NCBI GenBank assembly: GCA_032388755.1
Contig: CP135593.1
Location: 1,364,001 to 1,428,000 of the forward strand
Direction of reading: 5' to 3'
Source: Neisseria sp. DTU_2020_1000833_1_SI_GRL_NUU_006
GTDB lineage: Bacteria; Pseudomonadota; Gammaproteobacteria; Burkholderiales; Neisseriaceae
DNA: 64,000 nucleotides
The notes under the pieces are model-generated. The model worked only from the letters and a program-made list of their open reading frames with translations, was not told where the DNA came from and ran no database searches. This document shows, piece after piece, positions 39,485 through 47,182 of the stretch (positions within the stretch are counted from its first letter, which is position 1; every line of letters starts with the position of its first letter). A program made the position numbers and the translations under genes.

Positions 39485-40519
39485 TCAATATTTGACTGTC
39501 CAGCCTATCTCGCCGCCCGCGCGCATTGGGACGAGTTCGCCGTCGCCGTAGGGGACGCTTGCGGGGACGGTTTGGCTTTGTTTGACGAGGGTGATCGTGT
39601 CGGCGTTTTCGGGAATGCCGTAGAACCTTGCGCCGTTTTTCGAGGCGAAGGCTTCGAGTTTGTCCAATGCGCCTGCTTTTTCAAACACTTCGGCGTAAAG
39701 CTCGATGGCGGTCATGGCGCTGAACATACCGGCGCAGCCGCAGGCGTTTTCTTTGGCGGACTTGGCGTGCGGCGCGGAGTCGGTGCCGAGGAAGAATTTA
39801 TGCGCCTTCTCACCGGTAACGGCGGCAACCAATGCCTGACGGTGGGTTTCGCGTTTGAGTACGGGCAGGCAGAAATGATGGGGGCGTACGCCGCCGACCA
39901 AGAGGTCGTTGCGGTTGAGCAGGAGGTGTTGCGGGGTAACTGAGGCGGCAACGTTGTCGCCTGCTTCCAAAACCAGGCGGGCGGCTTCGGCGGTGGTGAT
40001 GTGTTCGAACACGACTTTGAGATTCGGCACTTGCGCCAAAACGGGTTTCATCACGCGCTCGATAAAGGCGGCTTCGCGGTCGAAAATGTCGATTTCGGAG
40101 TCGGTTACTTCGCCGTGAACGAGGAACAGGATGCCTTGTTTTGCCATTTCTTCCAAAACGGGAATGAGTTTGAACAGGTCGGTTACGCCGGAATCGGAAT
40201 TGGTCGTTGCGCCTGCGGGGTAGAGTTTGAAGGCGACGATGCCGGCGGCTTTGGCTTCGCGCACCAGCTCGGGCGTGGCTTGGTCGGTCAGGTAGAGCGT
40301 CATCAACGGCTCAAACGCGCTGCCTTCGGGCAATGCCGCCATGATGCGCGCTTTGTAGGCAAGCGCGTCGGCTACGCTGACGACGGGCGGCTTGAGGTTG
40401 GGCATGATGACGGCGCGCCCCATCTGGCGGGCGGTATAGGGGGCAACGGCTTTGAGCGCGTCGCCGTCGCGCAGGTGCAGGTGCATATCGTCGGGGCGGA
40501 TGATGGTCAGGGTTTGCAT
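39485..40519 (-). CDS. pyrC: Dihydroorotase
   Basis: A 344-residue zinc amidohydrolase for pyrimidine synthesis (class II, E. coli PyrC type). Metal ligands: DDMHLHLRDG (His-x-His), the carboxylated Lys in GIVAFKLYPAGAT, HGEVT, VFEHITT and GTDSAPH. Length and N-terminus match the family. The upstream region holds a palindromic mobile-element-like repeat (40572-40733). Confidence 0.97.
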   Translation of the reverse strand: MQTLTIIRPDDMHLHLRDGDALKAVAPYTARQMGRAVIMPNLKPPVVSVADALAYKARIMAALPEGSAFEPLMTLYLTDQATPELVREAKAAGIVAFKLYPAGATTNSDSGVTDLFKLIPVLEEMAKQGILFLVHGEVTDSEIDIFDREAAFIERVMKPVLAQVPNLKVVFEHITTAEAARLVLEAGDNVAASVTPQHLLLNRNDLLVGGVRPHHFCLPVLKRETHRQALVAAVTGEKAHKFFLGTDSAPHAKSAKENACGCAGMFSAMTAIELYAEVFEKAGALDKLEAFASKNGARFYGIPENADTITLVKQSQTVPASVPYGDGELVPMRAGGEIGWTVKY

Positions 40520-40571
40520 GGGTATTCCTTTTTAGATTTTTAGGTTTCAGACGACCCCTTGATGTTTCCTA

Positions 40572-40733
40572 GGGGCTGTCAACATTTAATTTTCCCAGTG
40601 GATTTTTGTTCACAAAGCGGAAGATTCAAGGCGGAAACCGCAACAAGGTTGGACACCTTGTGAGGATTTCCAACGTGGAAGATGCCGCTTTGAGGATAAA
40701 AAGACACGGAAACTATTGAATGGCGACAGCCCC
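40572..40733. repeat. 162-bp imperfect palindrome with GGGGCTGTC ends (MITE-like)
   Basis: The element begins GGGGCTGTC and ends GACAGCCCC. Its two halves are imperfect inverted copies throughout: about 39 bp of related ends (CATTTAAT against CATTCAAT, GTGGATTTTT against GTGTCTTTTT), then CAAAGCGG on both arms, then a centre CAAGGT-TGGAC-ACCTTG. The whole can fold into one long hairpin. It has no coding capacity. The ends look like a transposon terminal repeat (GGGGCTG is reminiscent of the IS1595 superfamily, tentative); no target duplication is evident. It lies between pyrC and the lipoprotein gene. Confidence 0.75.
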
Positions 40734-40751
40734 AAAGCTCGTCTGAAAAGG

Positions 40752-41354
40752 CTATTGCACAAGGACAGGTTTGCCGTTGTAGGACTGATGCGTCAGGTAA
40801 AACACCGCCTGCACGGGCAACTGGTCGGATGGGGTGGTTTTGACGGTCAGCAGGGTTTCTTCCGAGCTGCCCGGCGTGCGCCACGCGTAGGACAACTGAC
40901 GGATCGGACTCGGCGATTCGGAGGCTTGGTCGGTACGCAATTCGTTGTTCAAACCCTTCGGCGGGTTTTCGACCAATACCATAAACTGCTTGCGTATCAA
41001 GGTTTCGTCCGCACGCGTCGTCTTCACGCTGCAACTGTCGCCGGTCAGGCTCAAATAATAATCCGCGCCGTCCTGCGTTTTCTTCCAAACGGCAAGCGCA
41101 TCCGGCTCGACGAAGCCTGCGGGCAGCCTGCCGATTTCTTCCGCGTTCAAAGCCGTCAACTTTTCATTATCGGCAAAAGAGCGCACTTTATCGGCAGCCC
41201 CGTCAAAAGCGACGCAGCCTTGACGGAACAATTCCGCCGCTGCGTTCGCACGATCCGCCATCTGCTCGGGCGGCACTTCCTCCCTGCCGCACGCCGTCAA
41301 TAAAACGGAGAAAACAGCAAGCGTCAAAAGTCTTGAAATCGGACGTTTCGCCAT
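40752..41354 (-). CDS. Hypothetical lipoprotein
   Basis: A 200-residue protein with lipoprotein signal ending LLTACGREE (Cys22). The mature part has a CVAFDGAADKVRSFADNEKL segment and DSCSVKTTRADETLIRKQFMVLVENPPKGLNNEL, with two Cys that could pair in the periplasm. It appears to be a conserved neisserial lipoprotein of unknown role. The tusA gene upstream is 13 bp away across a DUS, so the two may be co-transcribed. Confidence 0.8.
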   Translation of the reverse strand: MAKRPISRLLTLAVFSVLLTACGREEVPPEQMADRANAAAELFRQGCVAFDGAADKVRSFADNEKLTALNAEEIGRLPAGFVEPDALAVWKKTQDGADYYLSLTGDSCSVKTTRADETLIRKQFMVLVENPPKGLNNELRTDQASESPSPIRQLSYAWRTPGSSEETLLTVKTTPSDQLPVQAVFYLTHQSYNGKPVLVQ

Positions 41355-41367
41355 TTTCAGACGACCT

Positions 41368-41592
41368 CTATTTGTGTTTCACGACCAGCGTGAACACGCC
41401 GTCTTCTTCGCGCGATTCGAGCAAAACATGCCCGGTCTGGCGGCAGAAAGCCTCAAAATCGCCGGGCGCGCCGCCGTCGGTCGCCAACACGGTCAGGACT
41501 TCGCCTGCCTCCATTTGCGCCAACGCTTTTTTGGTTTTCAAAATCGGCAAAGGGCATCTGAGCCCCTTCAGGTCTAAGGTGTGTGCGTTCAT
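41368..41592 (-). CDS. tusA: TusA-family sulfur carrier protein
   Basis: A 74-residue protein: HTLDLKGLRCPLPILKTKKAL contains the C-P-x-P motif with the persulfide Cys (residue 13), and the two-layer alpha/beta fold of TusA/SirA/YeeD fits. The start is ATG 41592; longer in-frame extensions run antisense through the CNP1-like gene and are not credible. It could act in tRNA 2-thiolation or other sulfur relay; which one cannot be decided here, as no tusBCD or yeeE is adjacent. Confidence 0.9.
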   Translation of the reverse strand: MNAHTLDLKGLRCPLPILKTKKALAQMEAGEVLTVLATDGGAPGDFEAFCRQTGHVLLESREEDGVFTLVVKHK

Positions 41593-41700
41593 AGTTTCCG
41601 ATGTTCCGTTAACAGGATTAACATGAATTATACCGTACTTACTTGCACCCCACCCCGCCGAACCCATAAAATAAAGCCGTTTTTCACTTTGGAGCACACC

Positions 41701-42312
41701 ATGCGCCGTCTCGCCCTCCTGACCCTCTGCCTCGCCGCCACGGCAGTCAACGCCGCCGGATTCAGCGAAAAAGATACCCCCTTCAACACACGCTACAAAG
41801 AAAGCCCCGAAGAAGCCGCAGCCCGCGAGTTCGCCGAACAAAAAACTGCGCTCCCGCCCCTGCCCGACACCCAATCCGGCGACTGGTTCGACCTCTACGT
41901 CAGCGAAGACTACGGCAAGCAGCCCAAAATCCTCCTCAGCAGCCTGCAAATCATGCCCTCTCCCGACGGCAGCATCCGCTACATCCTCAACGTCCGTTCC
42001 GACAAAGGTCATGACAACCTGACCGTCGAAGGCCTCTTCTGCGCCCGCTCTTCCTTCACATACGGCAAAGACAAACGCTCGTCTTATAAAGTGTTCGGCT
42101 ACGGCGACACCGTCAACCGCCGCTGGATCGAGCCGCGCAAAGCCGAATGGAAACCCATAGGCTCGACCTTCAACAAAAACGACGCGATGCGTGCCGTTCT
42201 CTACCAAGCATTCTGTACCGACGGCGTACCGACCACCACCGAAGGCCTGGTCAAACGCCTCAAAGAACGCGCCGGACGCTACGCGCCGAAGATGGTGCGG
42301 CACGACAAATAA
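41701..42312 (+). CDS. CNP1-like family secreted protein
   Basis: A 203-residue protein with a signal peptide (MRRLALLTLCLAATAVNA). The mature part, WFDLYVSEDYGKQPKILLSSLQI, SIRYILNVRSDKGHDNLTVEGLFC and AEWKPIGSTFNKNDAMRAVLYQAFC, matches the CNP1-like family (cryptic neisserial protein) of beta-proteobacteria. Two conserved Cys may form a disulfide. GGAG lies 6 nt before ATG 41701. The periplasmic function is unknown. Divergent from tusA. Confidence 0.85.
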   Translation: MRRLALLTLCLAATAVNAAGFSEKDTPFNTRYKESPEEAAAREFAEQKTALPPLPDTQSGDWFDLYVSEDYGKQPKILLSSLQIMPSPDGSIRYILNVRSDKGHDNLTVEGLFCARSSFTYGKDKRSSYKVFGYGDTVNRRWIEPRKAEWKPIGSTFNKNDAMRAVLYQAFCTDGVPTTTEGLVKRLKERAGRYAPKMVRHDK

Positions 42313-42335
42313 GCCGTTTGACGGTTTCAAACATC

Positions 42336-42370
42336 AAAAAGGTCGTCTGAAACATTTTCAGACGACCTTT
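42336..42370. terminator. DUS inverted-pair terminator between convergent genes
   Basis: AAAGGTCGTCTGAAA, loop CAT, TTTCAGACGACCTTT. It lies between the CNP1-like gene (+) and tatD (-) and can serve both. Confidence 0.85.
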
Positions 42371-42382
42371 GTTCCATTCGAA

Positions 42383-43159
42383 TCAAACACGGATGTCAGG
42401 TACTTTGTTGAACAGACGATAGAAATTGTCGCTGGTGTAAGCAGCAAGCGTTTCTACGGGTTCGCCGCGCAGTTTCGCCACAAATTCGGCAGTGTAACGG
42501 ACATAGGAAGGTTCGTTAGGCTTACCGCGTTTGGGAACCGGAGCGAGAAACGGGGCATCGGTTTCAACCAGCATTCGATCTACAGGGACGTATTTGGCAG
42601 CTTCCTGAATTTGCGGGGCATTTTTGAAGGTAACAATGCCGGAGAAGGAAATGTATAGCCCTAAATCCAAAGCGGCTTTGGCGAAAGCGGTATCTTCGGT
42701 GAAGCAGTGGATAACGCCCGAGTTGGTTTGACCTTCTTTCAGAATCGCCAAAGTATCGGCGGCGGCATCTCGGGTATGGACAATCACGGGCAAACCGCTT
42801 TCGTTGGCGGCTTGGATGTGTTCAGCGAAGCGGCGGTGCTGCCATGCCAAATCGCCTTTGCACCAGTAATAATCCAAGCCCGTTTCGCCTATGCCGACGA
42901 CTTTCGGGTGTTTTGCCGCTTCAACCATTTCGGCAACGGTAAATTCTTCGGCTTCTTGGCTGTCGGGGTGGACGCCTATGGTGCAGTAAATCTGTTCATT
43001 AGCTTGGGCAATGTCGAAGACTTCGGCGAAACTCTGTTTGCTTACGCTGATGGCAAGCGCCTGCTTGACGCTTTGTTCTTCCATATTGGCAAGCACTTCA
43101 GGCAGGCGGTTGCTCAAGCCTTCGAAATTGAGGTGGCAGTGCGAATCGATTAAATGCAT
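42383..43159 (-). CDS. tatD: TatD-family metal-dependent hydrolase (YcfH-like DNase)
   Basis: A 258-residue TIM-barrel hydrolase. Metal-binding landmarks: LIDSHCHLNFE, GIGETGLDYYW, VIVHTRDAAADT, GVIHCFTED and ETDAPFLAP. ATG 43159 is preferred to the upstream in-frame codon that would add a non-conserved leader. Position after holB and pilZ is as in many proteobacteria, where YcfH is in this cluster. The physiological substrate is uncertain; family members have 3'-5' exonuclease and D-aminoacyl-related activities. Confidence 0.92.
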   Translation of the reverse strand: MHLIDSHCHLNFEGLSNRLPEVLANMEEQSVKQALAISVSKQSFAEVFDIAQANEQIYCTIGVHPDSQEAEEFTVAEMVEAAKHPKVVGIGETGLDYYWCKGDLAWQHRRFAEHIQAANESGLPVIVHTRDAAADTLAILKEGQTNSGVIHCFTEDTAFAKAALDLGLYISFSGIVTFKNAPQIQEAAKYVPVDRMLVETDAPFLAPVPKRGKPNEPSYVRYTAEFVAKLRGEPVETLAAYTSDNFYRLFNKVPDIRV

Positions 43160-43163
43160 GATT

Positions 43164-43520
43164 TTAAAGCGTAAAGGTAACGCGGTCTCTGCGCAGTTTA
43201 GGTCCCAGCTCGCCTTCAATCAGGGTTTTCGCCTGAAGGCAGCTCTCGTGTTCGGAAAATGCCAGTCCAACGCCTTTAGGACGGTGGGCGGAAGTACGGG
43301 CAGGATTGATCCAGACGACTTTGGTAGGCAGGAAGCGTTTGGGGTAATCGGCGATTTCAACGGCGAGCAGGATGTCTTCGCCTAATGAAAATACGTCTTC
43401 GGTCGGAACGAAAAGTCCGCCGTGTTCGAGAAACGGCATATAGCAGTTGTAGAGCAGAGTCGGGTCTTTAAGCTGCAACGCCATCATTTTCGCCGGAATG
43501 TCTTTATTGTTGTTTACCAT
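43164..43520 (-). CDS. pilZ: PilZ-domain protein, type IV pilus biogenesis
   Basis: A 118-residue protein very like PilZ of Pseudomonas: LKDPTLLYNCYMPFLEHGGLFVP, then GEDILLAVEIADYPKRFLPTKVVWINP and GVGLAFSE. It lacks the RxxxR motif that c-di-GMP-binding PilZ domains use, as expected for the pilus-type PilZ, which works by contacting the pilus machinery (FimX/PilB in other species). Lies between holB and tatD, the usual location. Relevant because type IV pili carry out DNA uptake here. Confidence 0.92.
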   Translation of the reverse strand: MVNNNKDIPAKMMALQLKDPTLLYNCYMPFLEHGGLFVPTEDVFSLGEDILLAVEIADYPKRFLPTKVVWINPARTSAHRPKGVGLAFSEHESCLQAKTLIEGELGPKLRRDRVTFTL

Positions 43521-43539
43521 TTTGTTTTACCTTATCTGA

Positions 43540-44517
43540 TTATTTGTTTTGCCAAAATTCGAGATATTCAGTCAGCAGATACTCAAGCTGCATTTTAACA
43601 CTCAAGGTGTGGTATCCGTAAGGGCTGAGTGCGTTCAGACGACCCGTCAGCGCAAACAGGCGGCGCGGATCGGTTTTGGAAGCCGTCTGCGACAATGCCT
43701 GCGCGTAATCGGGATAATAAAGCGGCGGCATTTGTTGTTGCGCCAAGCCGACATCCAACAGCCATTTCTGCATCCAATCGATGAAGACTGCCAACGGCTG
43801 TTTGTGTTTGTCAAACGCAGCGGCGTAGTCGAGTATCGTCAACAGTCGCGGGGCGGCAAGCAAAGTGAGCAGTTCTTCGCGCAAGTCATCCATTTCGGGC
43901 GTACGGGCAAACAACGGCGCGCCGCTGTGGAAAGCCAGCAGAGATTCCGCATCACCTACACCCTCTTTCCGAAGATATGCCAAAGCTTCATCGCGCGAAG
44001 GTGCGGGCAAAACCATCTGGCGGCAACGGCTTTTAATGGTCGGAAGAAGCTTATCACGCGCATGCGTAACCATCAAAAAAACAACATGTTGCGGCGGTTC
44101 TTCCAAAGCTTTGAGCAATCCGTTTGCCGCCTGCACGTTCATACTTTCAGCAGGATGCACCAATACCACCCGCAATCCGCCGCGCACAGCCGTCAGATAA
44201 ATATTTTCCACAATATCGCGCACGGCATCGATTTTAATCTGCAACAATTTTCGCCCGACCGCACCGTCTTCGGGAATTTCAGGAGTGAGTTCGTAAAAAT
44301 CGGGATGGCTGTTTTGCAAAAACAAATGACATGAAGCGCATACGCCGCAAGGCTGATGATCTTCCCGAGGCGATTCGCACAGCAAAGCTTGTGCCACAAA
44401 CCGCGCAAACGCTGTCTTACCGGTGTTTTCCTTGCCGGTAAACAGCCAAGCGTTCGGACGGTTTTCCCAATGGTCGGCAAGCTGCCGCCACTGGTCTTGA
44501 TGCCACGGATAAATCAT
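43540..44517 (-). CDS. holB: DNA polymerase III delta' subunit
   Basis: A 325-residue clamp-loader subunit. Start ATG 44517 (MIYPWHQDQWRQL). Walker-A-like GKENTGKTAFARF, a zinc module CGVCASCHLF, and LLKALEEPPQHVVFLMVT plus IKSRCRQM (the SRC arginine-finger motif) are clear. Order holB-pilZ-tatD matches related bacteria. Confidence 0.95.
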   Translation of the reverse strand: MIYPWHQDQWRQLADHWENRPNAWLFTGKENTGKTAFARFVAQALLCESPREDHQPCGVCASCHLFLQNSHPDFYELTPEIPEDGAVGRKLLQIKIDAVRDIVENIYLTAVRGGLRVVLVHPAESMNVQAANGLLKALEEPPQHVVFLMVTHARDKLLPTIKSRCRQMVLPAPSRDEALAYLRKEGVGDAESLLAFHSGAPLFARTPEMDDLREELLTLLAAPRLLTILDYAAAFDKHKQPLAVFIDWMQKWLLDVGLAQQQMPPLYYPDYAQALSQTASKTDPRRLFALTGRLNALSPYGYHTLSVKMQLEYLLTEYLEFWQNK

Positions 44518-44802
44518 ATTAGAAAGTACAAGCTTTTGAACAAAAGCGTGATTATACAGGGAAATGTTAGAGGTCGTCTGAAAAGCGGCTTCCGTTTCAG
44601 ACGACCTTGCCGGATGTGCATCATTTTTAAGCAACATGATTTTTTGTTTGTATATCAATCGTCAAACCGATTTATACACAGGCTGTTCACACAGTTTGCC
44701 TGACAAAATGTGTATCACAACAAAATCCGCGGGATACTTTTTTCAAATTTCAAACAACAGCCTGCGCTATAATCCGCCTCATTCACCTTCACCTTTTCAA
44801 TC
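44518..44802. other. Divergent region between holB and a small membrane-protein gene
   Basis: 285 bp without a gene. An inverted DUS pair is at about 44571-44607. A TATAAT box at 44768-44773 lies 29 bp before the ATG at 44803 and is a likely -10 for that gene; the -35 is weak. Confidence 0.5.
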
Positions 44803-45033
44803 ATGAACCGACAAAAAACCTACCTGCTGCTGACCGCCCTTTTCACCCTGATTTTCATCGCGCTCATCATGCTCGGCGGCTACCTGCTTTCCATCCAAAG
44901 CAAACAATTCGCCGTCGCCGCCTTCCTGTTCGCATTCGGCGCCGTCTTCGCCCAAATCGGCAGCCTCGCCCTCTACATCCGCCACAAAGCCCGCGCACAA
45001 ATCATGCGTGAGCAACAAACCGAATCCCATTAA
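44803..45033 (+). CDS. Small two-helix membrane protein, copy 1
   Basis: A 76-residue protein with two hydrophobic helices (about 7-29, TYLLLTALFTLIFIALIMLGGYLL, and 36-58, FAVAAFLFAFGAVFAQIGSLAL) and a basic C-terminus. A second copy starts at 46292. From YLLSIQSKQFAV onward the two proteins are identical but for two or three residues, and the DNA is nearly identical too, while the first 28 residues differ more. I do not recognise the family. It lies in front of a DUF1269 gene. Confidence 0.78.
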   Translation: MNRQKTYLLLTALFTLIFIALIMLGGYLLSIQSKQFAVAAFLFAFGAVFAQIGSLALYIRHKARAQIMREQQTESH

Positions 45034-45108
45034 GGCTGGGTATTGTTCGTTATCCGTTTGCCGGTTCTACAGGCTTTACATAGGTAAAGTTCTGTTTGCC
45101 GCATTGCT

Positions 45109-45147
45109 CCCCCCCCCCTTGCAATTTACACTGACACCGCATACAAC
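45109..45147 (+). promoter_or_regulatory. Poly-C tract (C10) next to a candidate promoter of the DUF1269 gene
   Basis: Ten consecutive C (45109-45118) directly precede TTGCAA (45119-45124), which is 17 bp from TACAAC (45142-45147). The ATG follows 40 bp later at 45188. Neisserial homopolymeric C or G tracts at promoters are often phase-variable. Whether this one varies or affects the -35 region is not known. Confidence 0.5.
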
Positions 45148-45187
45148 TTGTATGTTCTTAAATCTTTCAACCCACGGGAGTAGACTT

Positions 45188-45808
45188 ATGAAACAAAACA
45201 TCATCGTTGCCTTATTCAACATCTCCAGCGAAGCTTATCAAGCCTTTTCTGAATTGAAAGCTTACTCGCAGACAACAGATGCTTTGGTGGCACAAGCCGT
45301 TTTGATTAAAAAGGAAAATGGTCTGATTATCCCAGCAGAAAGCACCGACTTTACCGCCAATACGGTCGAAGGCACATGGACGGGCGGCCTCATTGGTTCA
45401 CTGGTCGGCATTCTCGGCGGTCCTATCGGTGTTCTGTTGGGTGGAGCTACTGGCGCACTCATCGGCAGTGATGCAGGCACTGCCCAAACATTGGGAGAGG
45501 GGTTGTTGCTGGAAAATACAGCCAAAAAACTGGATAACGGCAGTACTGCAATCATTATTTTGGCGCAAGAATCCGACGAAGCTGTATTGGATGCCTTCTT
45601 CCACCGTTTCAAAACCGTTATTCTCCGGCAAGATGCAGCCGTTGCCCAACAGGACGTATTGGCAGCAATAGAAGCGCAGGAAGAAGTGGCACGTCAGGCA
45701 CACGAAGCGTGGAAAAAACAGCGCAAAGCCGAGCGCAAAGAGAAAGTGGAAGCCTTCAAGGCCGACATCAAACAAAAATTCGACAAATTGGCAGCCAAGT
45801 TGAAATAA
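45188..45808 (+). CDS. DUF1269-family membrane-associated protein
   Basis: A 206-residue protein. N-terminal alpha/beta domain (MKQNIIVALFNISSEAYQAF to about 60), then a glycine-rich hydrophobic hairpin GTWTGGLIGSLVGILGGPIG, VLLGGATGALIGSDAG (about 65-105), a second alpha/beta segment, and a long, highly charged C-terminal coiled coil (AWKKQRKAERKEKVEAFK). This is the DUF1269 layout. Start ATG 45188 has GGGAG 8 nt upstream; longer frames overlap copy 1 of the small membrane gene. Followed by an Eikenella-type DUS terminator, which suggests foreign origin. Function unknown. Confidence 0.82.
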   Translation: MKQNIIVALFNISSEAYQAFSELKAYSQTTDALVAQAVLIKKENGLIIPAESTDFTANTVEGTWTGGLIGSLVGILGGPIGVLLGGATGALIGSDAGTAQTLGEGLLLENTAKKLDNGSTAIIILAQESDEAVLDAFFHRFKTVILRQDAAVAQQDVLAAIEAQEEVARQAHEAWKKQRKAERKEKVEAFKADIKQKFDKLAAKLK

Positions 45809-45876
45809 CACTGCCACCAACCCAAGGTATGTAACCGCTCAAATTTTCCGTTTCGGATGCATGCCAAACCGGTTTG

Positions 45877-45909
45877 AGGCTACCTGAAAATCTATTTTTC
45901 AGGTAGCCT
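45877..45909. terminator. Terminator built from Eikenella-type DUS
   Basis: AGGCTACCTGAA (45877-45888) and TTCAGGTAGCCT (45898-45909) form a 12-bp stem with an A/T-rich loop after the DUF1269 gene. This word is the Eikenella dialect of the DUS, distinct from AGGTCGTCTGAA used elsewhere in the window. Confidence 0.85.
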
Positions 45910-45938
45910 CTCCCTTTTTCATGCCCCGCCAAACCATC

Positions 45939-46225
45939 ATGCTCACCCCGCAAAGCTGCGACCTATTCCAACGCCCATTTTTCCAGTTCGCCCAAATCCG
46001 CCAATACCAGCCCGAAACCGAAGCGCAAACCAAGCAAGGCCGACTACAAAGCCGCGTGGCAAGTGTGGCGCACGTTGGTTTTACAGGTAGCCTCACAACT
46101 GGGCGCGGGCTTTGCCCCGCCGCATATCGAACGCTGGTGCAACGGCTGGCAGCGCGACCTGGCTAGTCGAAACCCTGCACCGCCTGCTGCCAGTGTACGA
46201 AGCCTGCCACAATGTGCGGCTGTGA
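45939..46225 (+). pseudogene. Degraded HI_0552-like gene (frameshift plus internal deletion)
   Basis: Three pieces in three frames match the intact protein at 54820-55440. Piece 1 from ATG 45939: MLTPQSCDLFQRPFFQFAQI then RQYQPE. After a frameshift near 46015-46035, piece 2: KADYKAAWQVWRTLVLQVAS, then QLGAGFAPPHIERWCNGWQ. Then an internal deletion of roughly 115 codons joins it (near 46160) to piece 3 in the third frame: WLVETLHRLLPVYEACH, ending at TGA 46223-46225. The gene cannot make a normal protein. It is bordered by Eikenella-type DUS on both sides. Confidence 0.88.
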
Positions 46226-46255
46226 GCGGAAGCAAGCTTCCCCCATCTGCCGTTA

Positions 46256-46267
46256 AGGCTACCTGAA
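46256..46267 (+). other. Eikenella-type DUS
   Basis: AGGCTACCTGAA, a 12-base match to the Eikenella DUS dialect, immediately downstream of the pseudogene and 24 bp before the second small membrane-protein gene. A near match (TACAGGTAGCCT, complement) also lies inside the pseudogene at about 46082-46093. Confidence 0.75.
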
Positions 46268-46291
46268 ATCTAAAAGAAACAAACAAAACCA

Positions 46292-46522
46292 ATGACCAAA
46301 CGCCGAACCTTCCTCATTCTGACCGTCCTCTTCACCCTGCTCTTCATCGCATTGGTAACGTTGGGCGCCTACCTGCTTTCCATCCAAAGCAAACAATTCG
46401 CCGTCGCCGCCTTCCTATTCGCCTTCGGCGCCGTCTTCGCCCAAATCGGCAGCCTCGCCCTCTACATCCGCCATAAAGCCCGCGCACAAATCATGTGCGA
46501 ACAACAAACCGAACCCCATTAA
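46292..46522 (+). CDS. Small two-helix membrane protein, copy 2
   Basis: A 76-residue paralogue of the protein at 44803-45033. The last 48 residues are almost identical (YLLSIQSKQFAVAAFLFAFG onward), including synonymous positions, while the N-terminal 28 residues differ at many positions. It lies 9 bp before rdgB, so this is probably the native copy and the two are likely co-transcribed. Function unknown. Confidence 0.78.
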   Translation: MTKRRTFLILTVLFTLLFIALVTLGAYLLSIQSKQFAVAAFLFAFGAVFAQIGSLALYIRHKARAQIMCEQQTEPH

Positions 46523-46531
46523 GGAAAACCC

Positions 46532-47125
46532 ATGTTCGACAAAATCGTCCTCGCCAGCGGCAACGCAGGCAAACTCAAAGAATTTTCCCGCCTCTTCGCC
46601 GATTTGAACATCGAAGTCCTGCCGCAATCCCAGTTCGACACGCCCGAATGCCCCGAGCCGTACCGCACCTTCGTCGAAAATGCGCTCGCCAAAGCCCGCC
46701 ACGCCGCCAAACACAGCGGCCTGCCCGCGCTCGCCGACGACTCCGGTATCTGCGCCGCCGCATTAAACGGCGCACCCGGTATCCTCTCCGCCCGCTATGC
46801 CGGAGCAAACCCCAAATCCGATGCTGCCAACAACAAACGCCTTTCAGACGACCTCGCCGACAAAGCCGACAAAAGCTGTTATTATGCCTGCGTCCTTGTC
46901 CTCGTCCGCCACGAAAACGACCCGCAGCCCATCATCGCCGAAGGCATCTGGCACGGACAATGGCAGACAGAAGCCGCAGGCACCAACGGCTTCGGCTACG
47001 ACCCGCATTTCTACCTGCCCGAACACAACTGCACCGCCGCCGAGCTTGCCCCCGAAATCAAAAACGCCGAAAGCCACAGGGGACAGGCGTTGCGGGAATT
47101 ATTGAGAAAAATTGAAGCCCTATAA
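46532..47125 (+). CDS. rdgB: Non-canonical purine NTP pyrophosphatase (dITP/XTP)
   Basis: A 197-residue housecleaning enzyme hydrolysing dITP, ITP and XTP. Motifs: KIVLASGNAGKLKEFSRLF at the N-terminus, FVENALAKARHAAKHSGLPALADDSG, GAPGILSARYAG and GTNGFGYDPHFYLP near the C-terminus. AAGGA precedes the ATG. A DUS lies in frame (complement) near 46843, coding S-D-D-L. Confidence 0.96.
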   Translation: MFDKIVLASGNAGKLKEFSRLFADLNIEVLPQSQFDTPECPEPYRTFVENALAKARHAAKHSGLPALADDSGICAAALNGAPGILSARYAGANPKSDAANNKRLSDDLADKADKSCYYACVLVLVRHENDPQPIIAEGIWHGQWQTEAAGTNGFGYDPHFYLPEHNCTAAELAPEIKNAESHRGQALRELLRKIEAL

Positions 47126-47134
47126 ATCAATCGA

Positions 47135-47163
47135 TAGGCCGTCTGAAAAAATTTCAGACGACC
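47135..47163 (+). terminator. DUS inverted-pair terminator after rdgB
   Basis: AGGCCGTCTGAAA and TTTCAGACGACCT, 10 bp past the rdgB stop. One arm is the AG-DUS form (GCCGTCTGAA), the other the mucosa form, so the stem has a mismatch. Confidence 0.65.
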
Positions 47164-47182
47164 TCAATCCCCAAAACACACC

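Noticed and set aside
45008..45808. Long version of the DUF1269 protein starting at 45008
   Set aside because: It would overlap the small membrane-protein gene out of frame and translate through the poly-C tract and promoter; the start at 45188 has a good ribosome site and fits the family.
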